A stretch of 64,000 nt of DNA from Thermoplasmata archaeon (lineage in GTDB: Archaea > Thermoplasmatota > E2 > DHVEG-1). A program made the position numbers and the translations under genes. Below the pieces are notes generated by a model. The model was not told the DNA's origin. It saw nothing but the letters and a program-made list of their open reading frames with translations, and searched no databases. The DNA lies in the NCBI GenBank assembly GCA_020054495.1, contig JAHWGK010000004.1, positions 1 to 64,000 of the forward strand. Reading direction: 5' to 3'. Below are positions 21,701 through 32,600 of the stretch, piece by piece; the first letter of the stretch is position 1; each line of letters opens with the position of its first letter.

Positions 21701-23376
21701 CAATGACTTATAACTGGTCAGTAAATGTAACTGATGGATGCAGTTGGACGAATGAAACATATACTTTTACAACAAGAAGCGTGTATCTGCCTGATCCTCC
21801 AAGCAGTTTTTCTGCAAGTGCAAACGGACGGACACAAATAGATTTATTATGGGAAAAAGGGAACAAAGCTAATAAAACGTATATCGAATGGAACACAGCA
21901 TCTAGTTGGAGTCGTGGAGATGGAACTGAATTGTATAATGGCACTGGTACATCAACAAGTCATACAGATTTGAGTGCTAGTACCACTCGGTATTACCAGG
22001 CATGGTCATGGAATGATACTGGTAGTTGTTGGAGTATATCATATAGTAGTACTAGCGCTACAACAGAAGAAAGCAGCTCTTCCCCAGGGGTACCTAGCCC
22101 TATACCAACTGCTGATACTGGTGGGCCATATGAAGGATATGTAGGTCAAACAATTACATTTAATGGTTCTGGAAGTACAGCCTCAAGCACAACTGCTACC
22201 ATAACAGATTACAAATGGGACTTTGATAATGATGGAACTTATAATACCGATTACTCAACATCAGCTACTTCAACTCATGTGTATACTACTGCGGGGGAAT
22301 ATACTGTAAAACTTATGGTTAAAGATGATACAGGTGCTACTGATACAGATACAGCTCAGGTTACAATAAACGAAACAGAAACAACTGAAGATAACGAATC
22401 AGAAATAACAAATGCGAGTCACCTGCCAAAAAAAGTGATACGTGAAGATAATGTCACAATATATGCAACAGTAACTGATGATTACGGTGTATCTTCAGTC
22501 ACTTGCTACTGGAATGATGGGGCAGAACACTCTAAATTGATGACATCTAATGATGATAGCACTTATTCGGTATCAATTGGTCAATTCTCAGAAGGAATAA
22601 CCGTAACTTACTGGATAATAGCAATAGATACAGGATCGCAAACAACACAATCTGAAACAAAATCATTCAATGTTGTAATATCAGTTTCTGCAGGAAATGT
22701 TACAAGTGGTGTAAGACTAGAAATAACTTCAGAAGAATTGGAAGGAACAGCAAACATTGATAAAATAGAATTCACATCCATCTCTAACCTCACAGATGTA
22801 AGAATAACTATAGACGAATTTGAAGATAAACCAGAAGATGTAATAGAAGAACCCAAACTTGAAGATTTACCCGTGGTAATAACAGATACGGAGAAAGTAG
22901 AAGGAATCCATATCTATAGTTATTTAGAAATAAATCTTACTGCAGAAAATGAAACTGTGGAAGAGGGCGAAATATCTTCATTGAATATCAAATTTAAGGT
23001 TCTATTATCATGGCTTATTGACAATAACATAAGCAAAGAAACCGTATTACTAATGAGATATAACGATGAAAACGAAGAATGGGAGCAACTCCTAACAGAA
23101 TATCTAGAAGGAATGGATGATGATACTTATGCATACTATAATGCAACATTAACGGGAACCTCAACATTTGCAATAGTAGGTAGTGAAATCTCTGAACTGA
23201 CCGGAGAAACCCCAAAACCTGAGGGATTACTTTGGTGGCCAATTATTTTGTTCATTGTTGTAGCAATAATATTGTTAATAGCATTCTTCTTCAAAACAGG
23301 ATATTTATATATCGAAAAGGAAAATACGGGACAAGAAGATAAACCAAAGAAAAAACAAACTAAAAAAAAGAAATAA
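15772..23376 (+). CDS. Giant surface protein 1 (2534 aa): carboxypeptidase-regulatory-like, ~99-aa repeats, FN3, PKD, PGF-pre-PGF-like domain, C-terminal TM anchor
   Basis: Hydrophobic N-terminus; PKD GGPYEGYVGQTITFNGSGS...YKWDFDNDGTYNTDY; C-terminal WWPIILFIVVAIILLIAFFFK then Lys-rich tail. Start may be ATG 15784, preceded by ggtggatg. Confidence 0.85.
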   Translation: MVDEMQYRVNVVNNGVVKKLLSTSIIALMVFASFAIFFVDTVKAAGGSTNDIIVSPSNQHVTIGAVFYTEILVNVSWEINNVTITNVTYENPGYINYTNTSQGELFIGGTWTTPESPDVFPGGGIYNSSGYALPIIWVNTTGVNQTNTAAANITWYANSVGTAFINITGSTYNNVGQNHTTNSTNATVIVHPKGPSSFSAVVHNDTQINLTFNPDTGVDNITVVRNSYMPLTVDDGTIVCNTTATSYEDTNLNSNTTYYYKAWSWNNTASLFCLDSQASPNGTTTWGLLNTTVRGFVNDSEGSPLSSVNISANNYTTGIIDTNVTNATGYYELTLFSGDFNISFNKDGYYPDFCEDFIPENATYWYNATLGSPGGPGGPGGSGPPINDYLSDVTPRYITNGTQQLFNFSLVQDWGWREANLRLNNLTISMSDNLVYAGNNGTTLGDSDEYMANHTSSYVKWMKNNSDGFLFEGNEYTEYFWFVVTTNGPLGTAYLNISAESNESEYSNFSISVYITTNFSFTGSIYDIEGNPLEGATGSMTVQSFTNTGPVTLGTFSNYTDATGAFNITGIPTTQEQQQGEPGPGGPGGSDLFYKLSAAEYRPGTPYAINISASLPSVPYTELSFLLDNPEMYLKKAISFRINCIGPNYNWSNGSLSIDNYTAKTFQVMAKDLRLGYSIQENNTQTYEQIFSVPANRNYSLSIFPDQSFPVSIRLLNITSTCDASGNLSQPGVTIDYMAYNGTYLINVSVNTSYQARFINGSFSGVPEMLDMRVVAYIMEDQDMVFENWALPFNLANETGGADDSYNVGTGEYNISLPATEASSYILLRAYATNASGVYFMDSYMLSAQTSNLSVSSHDFTMTQMIEGSDRSISSNNVTDQWNQTTIVNTTSVLFNLVNSNGSLLSNENPFVDIKRELDGTEYMQMTDGSSGQFNVSLVQGESIKKLTIYSQQYAPVSVPISSSVLSGSTATSTINCTNGVCNITMRGFGEYDPFNQSQDFTMDMFRYNDSCNIPNPPSNYSLTGESMNESSFSPFNAILKGDINMMITSGNLSVYYINVDLLASGPPDATFNENSETSSGGLEAAWQFGSQGPDIYNYVIIGMPYDSKLDNKSIKVKIEKLYDNEFNVIWNSSAGNTTSDIETDSDLEAYIDYINSSYDSYISGTEAYLNGTGVLCREDDPYLQYGLGYKDIANHKIWIKIPHFSGVGPTVIAVHNFTFTGEYPYNNSLNVALTQSTVNVTIQDDEGDTFNWTIWVLGGDSNSSTNDINGSKECNLTTPLSEGTNYTWWVNVTDGNNTANLTYSFTTTYVPYLSGESPVDTSSGHCPVPALYVLCVDNDTSDTMNATWWSNSSEAWVQFGSNETSFANGTNITQTNANFSNPGETYWWSVNVTDGNGAWNNQTYSFNTNYAPTQSGESPTDGLTNISATPALYIICSDTDGDTMTVTWRSDSSGDWVDFATNNNVFSGMNITQTNSNFSSPGETYYWSINVTDGCNWTNTTYSFTTNSLPTQSGESPVDGVTNICSIPSLYVICSDNDGSTLNATWWSNSSEVWVQFGSNETDFASGTNITQTNSNFSSAGTTYYWSVNLTDGGDWTNTTYSFTTNYAPMQSGESPVDGSTGICPIPELYVVCSDNDGSTLNATWWSNSSEVWVQFGSNETDFASGTNITQTNSNFSSAGTTYYWSINVTDGCNWTNTTYSFTTNYAPTLSGESPTDGAENASISPDLYVICSDLDSDTMTATWRSNSSGSWVDFATNNSIGAGTNITQTNSNFTNVSWTYYWSVNLTDGCNWTNVTYSFTTNSLPTQSGESPVDGSTDICPIPELYVVCSDNDGSTLNATWWSNSTNSWVQFGSNETDFASGTNITQTNSNFSSAGTTYYWSVNLTDGGDWTNTTYSFTTNYAPTLSGESPTNESSNSNFYPSCHVVVSDTDGDTLTVYIYENTTGSWVLQQTNASISSGTNVSWGNFTNASSYSMTYNWSVNVTDGCSWTNETYTFTTRSVYLPDPPSSFSASANGRTQIDLLWEKGNKANKTYIEWNTASSWSRGDGTELYNGTGTSTSHTDLSASTTRYYQAWSWNDTGSCWSISYSSTSATTEESSSSPGVPSPIPTADTGGPYEGYVGQTITFNGSGSTASSTTATITDYKWDFDNDGTYNTDYSTSATSTHVYTTAGEYTVKLMVKDDTGATDTDTAQVTINETETTEDNESEITNASHLPKKVIREDNVTIYATVTDDYGVSSVTCYWNDGAEHSKLMTSNDDSTYSVSIGQFSEGITVTYWIIAIDTGSQTTQSETKSFNVVISVSAGNVTSGVRLEITSEELEGTANIDKIEFTSISNLTDVRITIDEFEDKPEDVIEEPKLEDLPVVITDTEKVEGIHIYSYLEINLTAENETVEEGEISSLNIKFKVLLSWLIDNNISKETVLLMRYNDENEEWEQLLTEYLEGMDDDTYAYYNATLTGTSTFAIVGSEISELTGETPKPEGLLWWPIILFIVVAIILLIAFFFKTGYLYIEKENTGQEDKPKKKQTKKKK
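19441..21780 (+). repeat. About eight tandem ~99-aa modules in giant surface protein 1 (period ~294-297 bp)
   Basis: Y(A/S)(P/L)(T)QSGESP.DG...LY..CSD.DG.T..ATW.SNSS..WV.F..N....GTNITQTNSNFS...TYYWS.N.TDG..WTN.TYSFTTN; unit starts near 20294, 20591, 20888, 21182, 21479. Confidence 0.9.
22681..23310 (+). other. PGF-pre-PGF-like domain followed by TM anchor (protein 1)
   Basis: LEGTANIDKIEFTSISNLTDVRITIDEFEDKPEDV...YLEINLTAENETVEEGEISSLNIKFKVLLSWLIDNNISKETVLLMRYNDENEEWEQL...GTSTFAIVG. Confidence 0.7.
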
Positions 23377-23468
23377 AGATAAACCCATTTTCTCTCTTTT
23401 TAATATAATATTCTAGTTGCACTAAGTTGATACTTACAAATTATAACATTTACTGGAAGTAAGCTGCT

Positions 23469-23528
23469 ATGTGGGATATAGGGATAAAAACTGTTGAGAT
23501 ATAAAAACTAGGAGATATGATTTTTTCT
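23469..23528 (+). pseudogene. 5' remnant (about 20 codons) of a duplicated adenosine-specific kinase gene
   Basis: ATGTGGGATATAGGGATAAAAACTGTTGAGATATAAAAACTAGGAGATATG aligns in frame with the start of 38661..39164; stop at codon 12; flanked upstream by ~92 nt also similar to the 94 nt before 38661. Confidence 0.75.
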
Positions 23529-23546
23529 AAAAATAACGAAAACATT

Positions 23547-23577
23547 ACCTAGTAACTCTAAAGATTATACCTAGTAA
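23547..23577. promoter_or_regulatory. Direct repeat ACCTAGTAA x2 with 22-bp period
   Basis: ACCTAGTAA at 23547..23555 and 23569..23577, upstream of the putative TATA at 23627. Confidence 0.4.
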
Positions 23578-23622
23578 TATTCTCGTTGGAGCGGATATCT
23601 TAATTTTTGTGCAGAGTATATA

Positions 23623-23636
23623 GAAAGATATATATC
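23623..23636 (+). promoter_or_regulatory. Putative BRE/TATA element of the 4955-aa surface gene
   Basis: gaaagatatatatc, matching 15668..15679. Confidence 0.5.
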
Positions 23637-23654
23637 TATTTATCTTATTCGTGG

Positions 23655-23682
23655 CGTAATATATTACGTGATTGTTACGTAA
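23655..23682. promoter_or_regulatory. 14-bp perfect palindrome CGTAATATATTACG plus TTACGTAA, downstream of the TATA
   Basis: Direct reading: cgtaatatattacg 23655..23668, ttacgtaa 23675..23682. Confidence 0.5.
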
Positions 23683-23698
23683 TTTGATAATTTAGGGA

Positions 23699-26600
23699 GT
23701 GGTGGATGAGATGCGATCTATAAGAAAAATTTTAATTAAAGCTAGAATAGTTAAGAAATTTTTAATCAGCTATATAGTAGTTATTTTGCTATTGGGATCT
23801 TTTGCTGGAATGTTGCAGATATTAGAAGCTTCGGAAAGTGAGCCTAATGATTTAATCAACCTTAATCCAGCAGATGGCTCAACTAATGTGAGTGTTGATG
23901 TGAATCTTGTTTGGTCCTATAATGACTTTGGAGATCTAGTGACATATGATGTCTTCTTTGGCGATATGTCGCCTCCAACCAAAGTTGTGTGGAACCAATC
24001 TGATAATTCACATGATTCTGGAACGCTTGCATATAATACAACCTATTATTGGCAGATTGTTGCTTGGAATGACACTGGCAATTACAGTTCAAGTTCGATT
24101 TGGGAGTTTACAACAGAAGGCGAAATAATCGATGAACAAGAAGAAGAACTTGAAGAGGAGATATCTGAAGAACCTGTTGAAGAGCCTGAGGAAATACCAG
24201 AAGGTACTCAAGAAGGGATGGATGATTCTACGCCAACTAATCTGTCATCTTTTCCACCTGCTCCGCTTCCAGCTATTAGCCCCCCTACCTTTAATGGTCC
24301 AATTATAAATACTACAATAAAAGGCTCTGTGAATACTACTGGAGATATTGACCTTGAGGATGTTAATGTTTCTGCTAGTAATCAGTCGTATGGTTTAGTA
24401 AATTACACTTTTACAAGTGTAACTGGAGATTATGAATTTAACATTTCTGGAGGAGATTATAATATCTCATTTACAAAAACCGGATATAATACTAGTTATT
24501 TTAATAGCTCTTTTACTGAGAATAGTTCTTATTGGTTGAATATGACTTTAAATTCAAGCGAACCTCCACCTCCAAGTGGGAATTCCAGCATCTCTGGATA
24601 TGTTTTAACTCCAAGTAATAATAGTATCGCTGGTGCAGATGTAGAAATTAATAAGGATGGTGGCGGATATTCAGATTCAACACAGACAGATCAAAATGGA
24701 TATTATAACTTCTCTGGTTTAGAAGTGGGTACATATGACTTAGTTTCGTATAAACCGGGTCTCTTTAGTAATGTTTATCACGATGATGTTGTAATGGGTG
24801 AGAATAAGTCTATAGAGAATTTAAATTTTACAGCTTCAGTTGCACCAATTAGGGGAATATCATTTAGTGGATATGTTTATCAAGATATGACTCCAGATGT
24901 ACCTGTCATTGGAGCAAATGTAACTGTGGAAACAAATGGGGATGAAAGTGATATTCGTGGCTATGGTTTATCAAATTCATTAGGCTATTTTGAATTTACA
25001 TTCATACCAAATGAAGATGCAGTATATAACCAAAGTAACGATATGCTTAGAATTAGAATAACTAAAAATGGCTATGTTCCATTGCAAGATCATCAGGGTG
25101 GAACTGGTATAACTGAAGACATATACAGTGATATGTGGGAGCAAGAAGAATGGTACCATATCGAGAAAATATATAATATTACTGCCTACGCTTACGGTTT
25201 TATATATCGTCTTAGTGATTCCACGCCAATTGATAATGCAACAATTATGGTGGAAGATGAATCTACTTATTTTATGAATCAGACTCAGACACTTGGAAAT
25301 GGTTCGTTTATGATAGGTTTAAATGTTAGTAGCTCTGCTGATTTTGAATTCGGGATATGGAAAGAAGGGTACTTTAGAAACGAAACCGACCTAACAACCA
25401 TTAACGAGAGTGATTATTATAATTTAAGTACAATCTACCTTGAGGTTAAACCTGAAAATAATGCATATATTGAAGGATTTATAAATTGTAGTGATCAACC
25501 TCTCCAATATATAGAATTGTCGTTGTATGATCCTACCCATCCTTTTGAAGTTGAAAAAGAAGATATGCCACGAACAAACTCCATCGGATACTTCAATATT
25601 TCAACATATAATGGTACTTTCTATATTATAACAATGGCTCAGATGATAGGACAACGGAAAGACGGACCGCCTTTGGCTATCGGTGGATATGATAATGAAG
25701 TAGTTCAGATTACTGTTGCAGCAAATGAAACCAAAATGCAAAACATAACACTTAATGCTTCCACAGCAGATGATTTCCAGATGAATATAAGTTTCTCGCA
25801 ATGGAACATTACGTATGTCAATATGAGTAGAACCATACGAGGTAATGCAAAGATTTTACTGTTAATGGCAGATCTTGATATTGAGGGTAATATCTCTTCA
25901 GAGGAAGCATCATCTTTAGAAAGTACAATAAACAACTCTTTATCTGGAGGTGGAGGGATGTTTAGTGAGGAAGGTATATTCCTTGATATGCCAAAGGATA
26001 GTAGTTCCGGATTTTTCAAATTAGATGGTGTCAGTTTTATAACTCAAAGTGCTAATATTGAGTTTTCAGGTCTATTAGGCAGTTACTCTTTCTTAGGCCA
26101 GCCAAATCCAATTACTGTTTATGTTAACAATACAATAATGACTGCTGCAGGTCAAATTGATAATTCATCAACGAGTCATAGTATGGAATTATACGGGTTC
26201 TATGCTAATCCCGCTTTTAATACCACCTATGATATACACTTCCCAACCGGATACAATGTATCTAGTGTACGAGAGGAAATGGTTAACATTACGGGAGTGG
26301 GTACACCAAATGTTAGGGTAGTGCCTGTTCAGGATCCAAACTGGAATGACACTCAGTATTATGAGACCGTGGCAATGCTTATCGGCACTCCAGATGTTTC
26401 TGCCTTCTTTGATGGTTCATATAGTTATAATAACGCGATAGATGCGGATAGTGATGGGTTGTATGATTACTTGATGAGAAAGATTAAGTTTAATACCAAC
26501 ACATCTGGGTCATTTAAGGTCTATGCATCGCTTAGAAGTTCGTCTGGGACTACGATTGATACATGGACTGATACAAAAAGCTATGGAGCTGGGGAGAACA

Positions 26601-29600
26601 TCGTCCAGTTCTCATTTTTAGGAAGTGCTATCTATAGAAAAGCTATAGATGGACCATACAATGTTGTTGTGGACCTATATTATGTGCAAAACAGTACTGA
26701 AACATGGCTGGACTATATGAGTCAGACAACACCTGTTTATAATTATACTGCTTTTGACCCACCAGCAATATTTTTCACAGGAACTACCCATGATTATGGT
26801 TATGATTCTGATAATGATGGCTTATATGACTTTTTATATATATGCACTCAGGTTGATGTTGGGGATACAGGTGACTATACCTTTGAAGGAGATATTGATA
26901 TAGTTAGTTTTTCCGGTGGCGATACATGGATTACACGTTCTGAAAAAACAACTACCTTTTTCAGTACTGGTTTACAATGGTATAACCTTAGTTTTGATGG
27001 AACAGAAATTTATAGTAAAGGCCAGAATGCATCGATATGGGCACGAGTGCGGGTAAGACATAATAATGAATGGAACTCACTTGATGAAATTGAACATATG
27101 ACCGAGAAATACTTTTATAATCAGTTTGCTCTGCCGCCTCCTGAGAACTCTTCTGTAAATGGTACCGTGACCGATGCTTTTGGTAATCCAATAGAAGCTG
27201 AGATACGTCTTGAAGATAAATTGAGATTTTCAGAAAATAATACTCAAACAAATGCAAACGGGTATTATCAACTAAGTGCTTCAGCTGGTGTATATCGTCT
27301 GGAAGTATGGTGCACAAATAGCAGTCAATCTTTGAAAAGTCATGATGAAATGGTGGTATTAGAGACAAATGAGTCTCTAACTAGGAATATCAGATTGTTG
27401 CCTCGTGACTGGGAATGTTCAGATATTTGGTGGGAAATGGAAGATTTCCAATATGCACAAGGAGCAAATATTTATCTTAATTTATCTACAAATGTGCAAG
27501 GGTCATCACCTATGCCATATTCCAACGCTACACTAGAGATTTATAAGGAATACAGGCATGAAGATGAATATTGGGGCGATGAATATGTAAATAGCACGAC
27601 AAATGTCACAGACTCAAATGGAAATTTAATGTATGTTATCAATACATCTGGATTTTCAACTGGATGGTATAATTTCTGGATGGATGTCACCAATTCCTCT
27701 CTTAGCCCAAGTGTTGCTACTGGAGATATATGGGGTGTTCAGATTAGCTCACTAAGTCTTGACTTTGATCTTGACAAAAACAAGTATAAAAAAGATAGCA
27801 CAGGTACATTTACATTTAATTTAACCTATATCAGTAACGGAACTTGTGTTGAAAACGCAGAGTATAAATGGAAAATTATGTACTGGGATTGGACAGAACA
27901 TATACTAGCTAGTGAAACATTTACAAATGAAAGCGGTTTTGGCAGTAGAACATTTACAGTTCCTTCTACTGTTCAGGATGGTCAATGGTATGAAATGCAA
28001 TTGATTGCTACAGCACAGTCTGGAAGTCAAGTGGTTTCGTGGTCAAACTTTGGTGCAACTAGTGGTAGTGTTATTGATAGCGTTAATGATTCAGCGGTCG
28101 GTACTCCTGGAAATTATGACTCTTTAGTAATCAATGTATCGGTTGATATGGCAGAATCTGGTGATTATCGAGTGGAAGGTTGTCTGAAAGGTCAAAATAA
28201 TGAGTTTATAGCCTGGAATGAAACTCAACAATATCTAAATGCAGGAAGTCAAACTGTCCAATTATTTTTTGATGGTGAAGCAATACAAAGTAGTGGTGTA
28301 AATCCGTACAGGGCATGGGTTGGTTTGTTCCAATATGGACAATGGGATCCGTTAGATGAGTTAGATCTTACACTATCTGAGTCCTATAGCTATGGTGATT
28401 TTGCTTCGCCCCCAATTTGGTTCAATAGAACTGCTGGAATAACTGATTTTAAAAATGGTACAGTTGGTGACTATGAGGCACTTCATGTAAACTTTACTGT
28501 AATTGGATCTGTAGCGGGTAGCTATAGTATTCATGGAAACCTATTTAAAAAGGACTGGCAAGGTGGTTGGTACGACTGGATACCTGTTGCATGGAACTGC
28601 ACAGATGTTGAAATTGTTTCGGGTGTCAATAATGATACAGATGTTAATATTTCTGTAAGGTTTGAGGGATCAGAGATATATAACAGTAAACAAAATGCCC
28701 CATATTATGTAAATCTTAATCTTCACCAAGGTAATTGTGGAAATAGTGGAGATTGGATATCTGGTTGGGAACCAGATACTGATATTTATGCCAATTATTC
28801 TGAGTTTGCTAAGCCTATAGCGTTCATAGAAAACATAACTGATTACGGCCCGGTCAATGGCGATCTTATTATTGGTGTTCAGATTAATATCACTACAGGA
28901 AATAATGCAATATATCAGATAAATAGTAGGCTTCATAGCAGCGAAATGGACAACCGAATGTTCATAACAGAGACTTGGGACACATCATACTTAGATAATG
29001 GAACTACTGTTGTAAACTTGACATTCTCTGGAGACCACATATATAGCAAAGGATATAATGGTCCTTATAAACTTGATGTTGACTTAAAAAGAGTTGACCC
29101 ATGTTGCCAATGGCTTGGATGGAATGAATATGATACTGAGGCCTATAACTACTCTGATTTTTCAACACCAAATGCAATGTTCATTGGAACATATTTAGAT
29201 CAAGGGGTTGACAGCGATGGTGATGGATATTATGATTATATCCAGGTTACAGTTCCGGTGAATTTCACTCAAAGCGGTCATTATGAAATATGTGGAGAGA
29301 TGTATCAAGAAGAAAATTGGAACTGGCAGTGGATAACTTGGACATATATTGATTTACCAAATCAGGGAATAGGAGAAGATGACATTGTACTTACATTCGA
29401 TGGAAATGAAATAGCAAATAGTGGTCTCGAGGGGTACTATGGAGTTAACTTATGGCTACGAAATATGGACCAAGGAGTAGATATTGGCAATTTAGATTTT
29501 ACTACTGCTAATTATTATTATCTAAATGAGTTTGACCAACCATCTGTAAGATTCACAGACTCGTCGCCATTAAGCGACTCAAATAGTAGTGATTGCAAAT

Positions 29601-32600
29601 ATATCAACGTATCAGTAGCAATTAACGCATCAGAAGTTGGTACGTACTATATTCATGGTGATCTACACAAAGTTATTCAGCAGTCTGGTTGGCAAGAGTG
29701 GATATGGATAACCGGTGCAGATGCTACTGTTGTTATAACCACAATTGGAGATACATCACCTTTTAATGTTTCATTTGACACAGCAATGATTCAAAGTTCT
29801 GGATATGATGGTCCTTATAACATACACTTTGATTTAATGGATTCTAACTGGAATAATATAGACTTTATTGATAACTATCTAACTTCAGCATACCTTTTAT
29901 CAGATTTTGCTGATGCACCTGCAAACTTCACCGGTAGTTACGATGATTATCTTTATCCAACTACAAACCCTGAATACGTCAGACTAAATGTCACCATTGA
30001 TGTTAATGAGTCAGGTACCTATAGTGTCAATGGAGATATTCATAAGAGCTCAGGTTGGAACTGGAACTTCATAGCTGGGAGTGGCACTGATCAATATCTC
30101 AGCTCAGGTACACAAAACATTACACTTCAATTTGATGCTGTTGAGATACTCAGCAATATTGAAAGTTTAGGCTTGAGTGAATTCGATAGCGGTTCAACAT
30201 TTGACATAGATGTTTGGTTGAAACGCTCTGGAGAATGGACTGAATTAGATCATCTTGGTACTGTTGTATCTAAAAACACCTACAGTATATCCAACTTTAC
30301 CTCATCACTAAGTGCTAGTATAGTAAGTGTGACTGATAATGGGTACAATGTTAGTGCCAATAATGAAAGCTCAACACCAAATGATTATCTGAATATTACA
30401 GTAACAATTAACTTCACACAGGTTGGAAACTATGAATTATGGTGCGACCTTGGCAAGGATGATGGCTATAAATGGAACATGTTGGGTTGGGAGAACAGTT
30501 ATGAAACAATAACAAGTAGTCAATTATCTGGTGGCTATTATTTGAAGAATATAACATTACAGTTCAGTGGAGAACGTATCAACTCTGGAGGATGGAATGG
30601 TCCATACAGTTATCATATGGAGTTAAATGATCTAGATAATTCAAAACGAGTGGATATGGAAGACAGTCAAACGTCAGCATATAATTATTCTGACTTTGTA
30701 GGCTCAACAGTTGAATTTGTTGATGGAACTGCTTCTGCGGTAGGCGTAGATTCAAGTGATGCAGGTAGCGAGTACGATTATCTGTTAGTGAGTGTGAATG
30801 TTTCCGCACAATCTGCATATAATAGTGTAGAACTGCGAGGAGATCTTCACAAAGACTCACCATATGGTGGTTGGCAGTGGATATCTTGGGGAAGTAACTG
30901 GACTAGTTTAAGTTCGGGGGATAATACATTGACATTACAGTTTGCTGGAGAGATTATCAGAAATAGTGGTATTGATGGGCCGTACCAGGTCAGACTTGAG
31001 TTATGGGATACAAGCACATGGGACTTACTAGATACAATAGAGCGCATAGATACCATTACTTATACAAATGAGAACTTCCAGACTCCTTCAGCATCGTTTA
31101 TAGCTGCTAATATCTCAGATTGGGGAAATGATACAGATAGTGATGGGAGCTACGATTATTTAGAGATTAACGCCTCGATTTCTTGCACTACTCCGGGTAC
31201 ATATGAAGTATCCGGAGAATTATTCTCTGATGATTTTGGTTGGATATGGTTTGGATGGGCTAACGAGTTTGTTAGTTTATCTGCTGGTGAATCTGTAGTG
31301 AAATTACAGTTTGAGGGCACGCAGATTAGAAACAAAGATATAAATGGACGATACAAGGCTAGACTTGCATTAAGAGATAGCAATGGGCAAGATATCGATT
31401 CAGTTGATCCATATACAACAGAGTATTATAATTCTGCTGATTTCCAGAGTTCTGGAGCAGAGTTTGTAAGTGGTAGTGTTGATGATAGAATTATCAGTAG
31501 CGGTGACTATCTTGATCTTAATGTAACTGTCAGTTGTTCAAGTAATGCAACTTATTGGATAGGCGCTGATTTACACAAAGAATCAGGCTGGGACTGGGAC
31601 TTTATAGCATTTGAAAGCAAAGAACAGATATTAACAACAGGTCAAACGAACATAACAATATTGTTTAACGGCGAAACGATCCGCAATAGTGGAATAGATG
31701 GTCCATATCAAATAAGACTTGAACTGCGTGATACAGCTACATGGTCTGAACAGGATCTTATAGAACGGCATACTACAAATACATATTATACTACAGACTT
31801 CTCGCAACCTTCTGTATCGTTTGTGGATATTAATATCTCAGATTGGGGTAATGATACAGATAGCGATGATGATTATAATTATCTTGAATTTAATGTTACT
31901 TTTAACTGTAGTGAAGCTGGTGTCTATTGGTTGCATGGAGATATTCAGAAGAAAACAGATTATTATTGGCAGTGGATAAGTTGGAAAGGAAAAGAAGTCA
32001 GCCTTACAGGCAATGGAGATCAAATAGTCAAGTTACAGTTTGATGGCGAATTAATCAATAGTAGCGGCATTAATGGCCCTTACTCAGCTAGATTAGAAAT
32101 TATCAATACCTCAAGCTGGACGACATTAGATATTGTTGAAGAATATACAACTACTTCTTATCAATATAATGACTTTGATGGATCATCAATTCAATTTGTT
32201 GAAGCTAATATTACAGACCGGGGTAATGATACAGATAGTGATGGTGATTATAATTATCTTGATCTCAATTTAACCATTGACTGTAGTGAAGCTGGCACAT
32301 ACTGGTTACATGCTGATATCCATAAAGTAACTGGATGGAACTGGCAACCAATAGCTTGGGACGGACAAGAAATTACGCTTGATGCATCTGGAGAACAAGA
32401 TGTCAAAATACAGTTTGATGGTTCACAGATTCGAAATAAAGGTATCGATGGACCATATCAACTAAGATTTGAATTAAACTCAGTTGGAGGTGAATTTAGA
32501 CAATATGATACTGTTGAGTCATATACTACAATTAACTCTTATCTTGCCACTGATTTTGAGAGCGCTGGAGTAGAACTAGTTGAAATGACAGATGAAGGTG

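Noticed and set aside
19441-21780. Possible CRISPR-like periodic DNA
   Set aside because: Period ~297 bp, in frame, with coding conservation throughout; these are protein-domain repeats, not repeat-spacer units.
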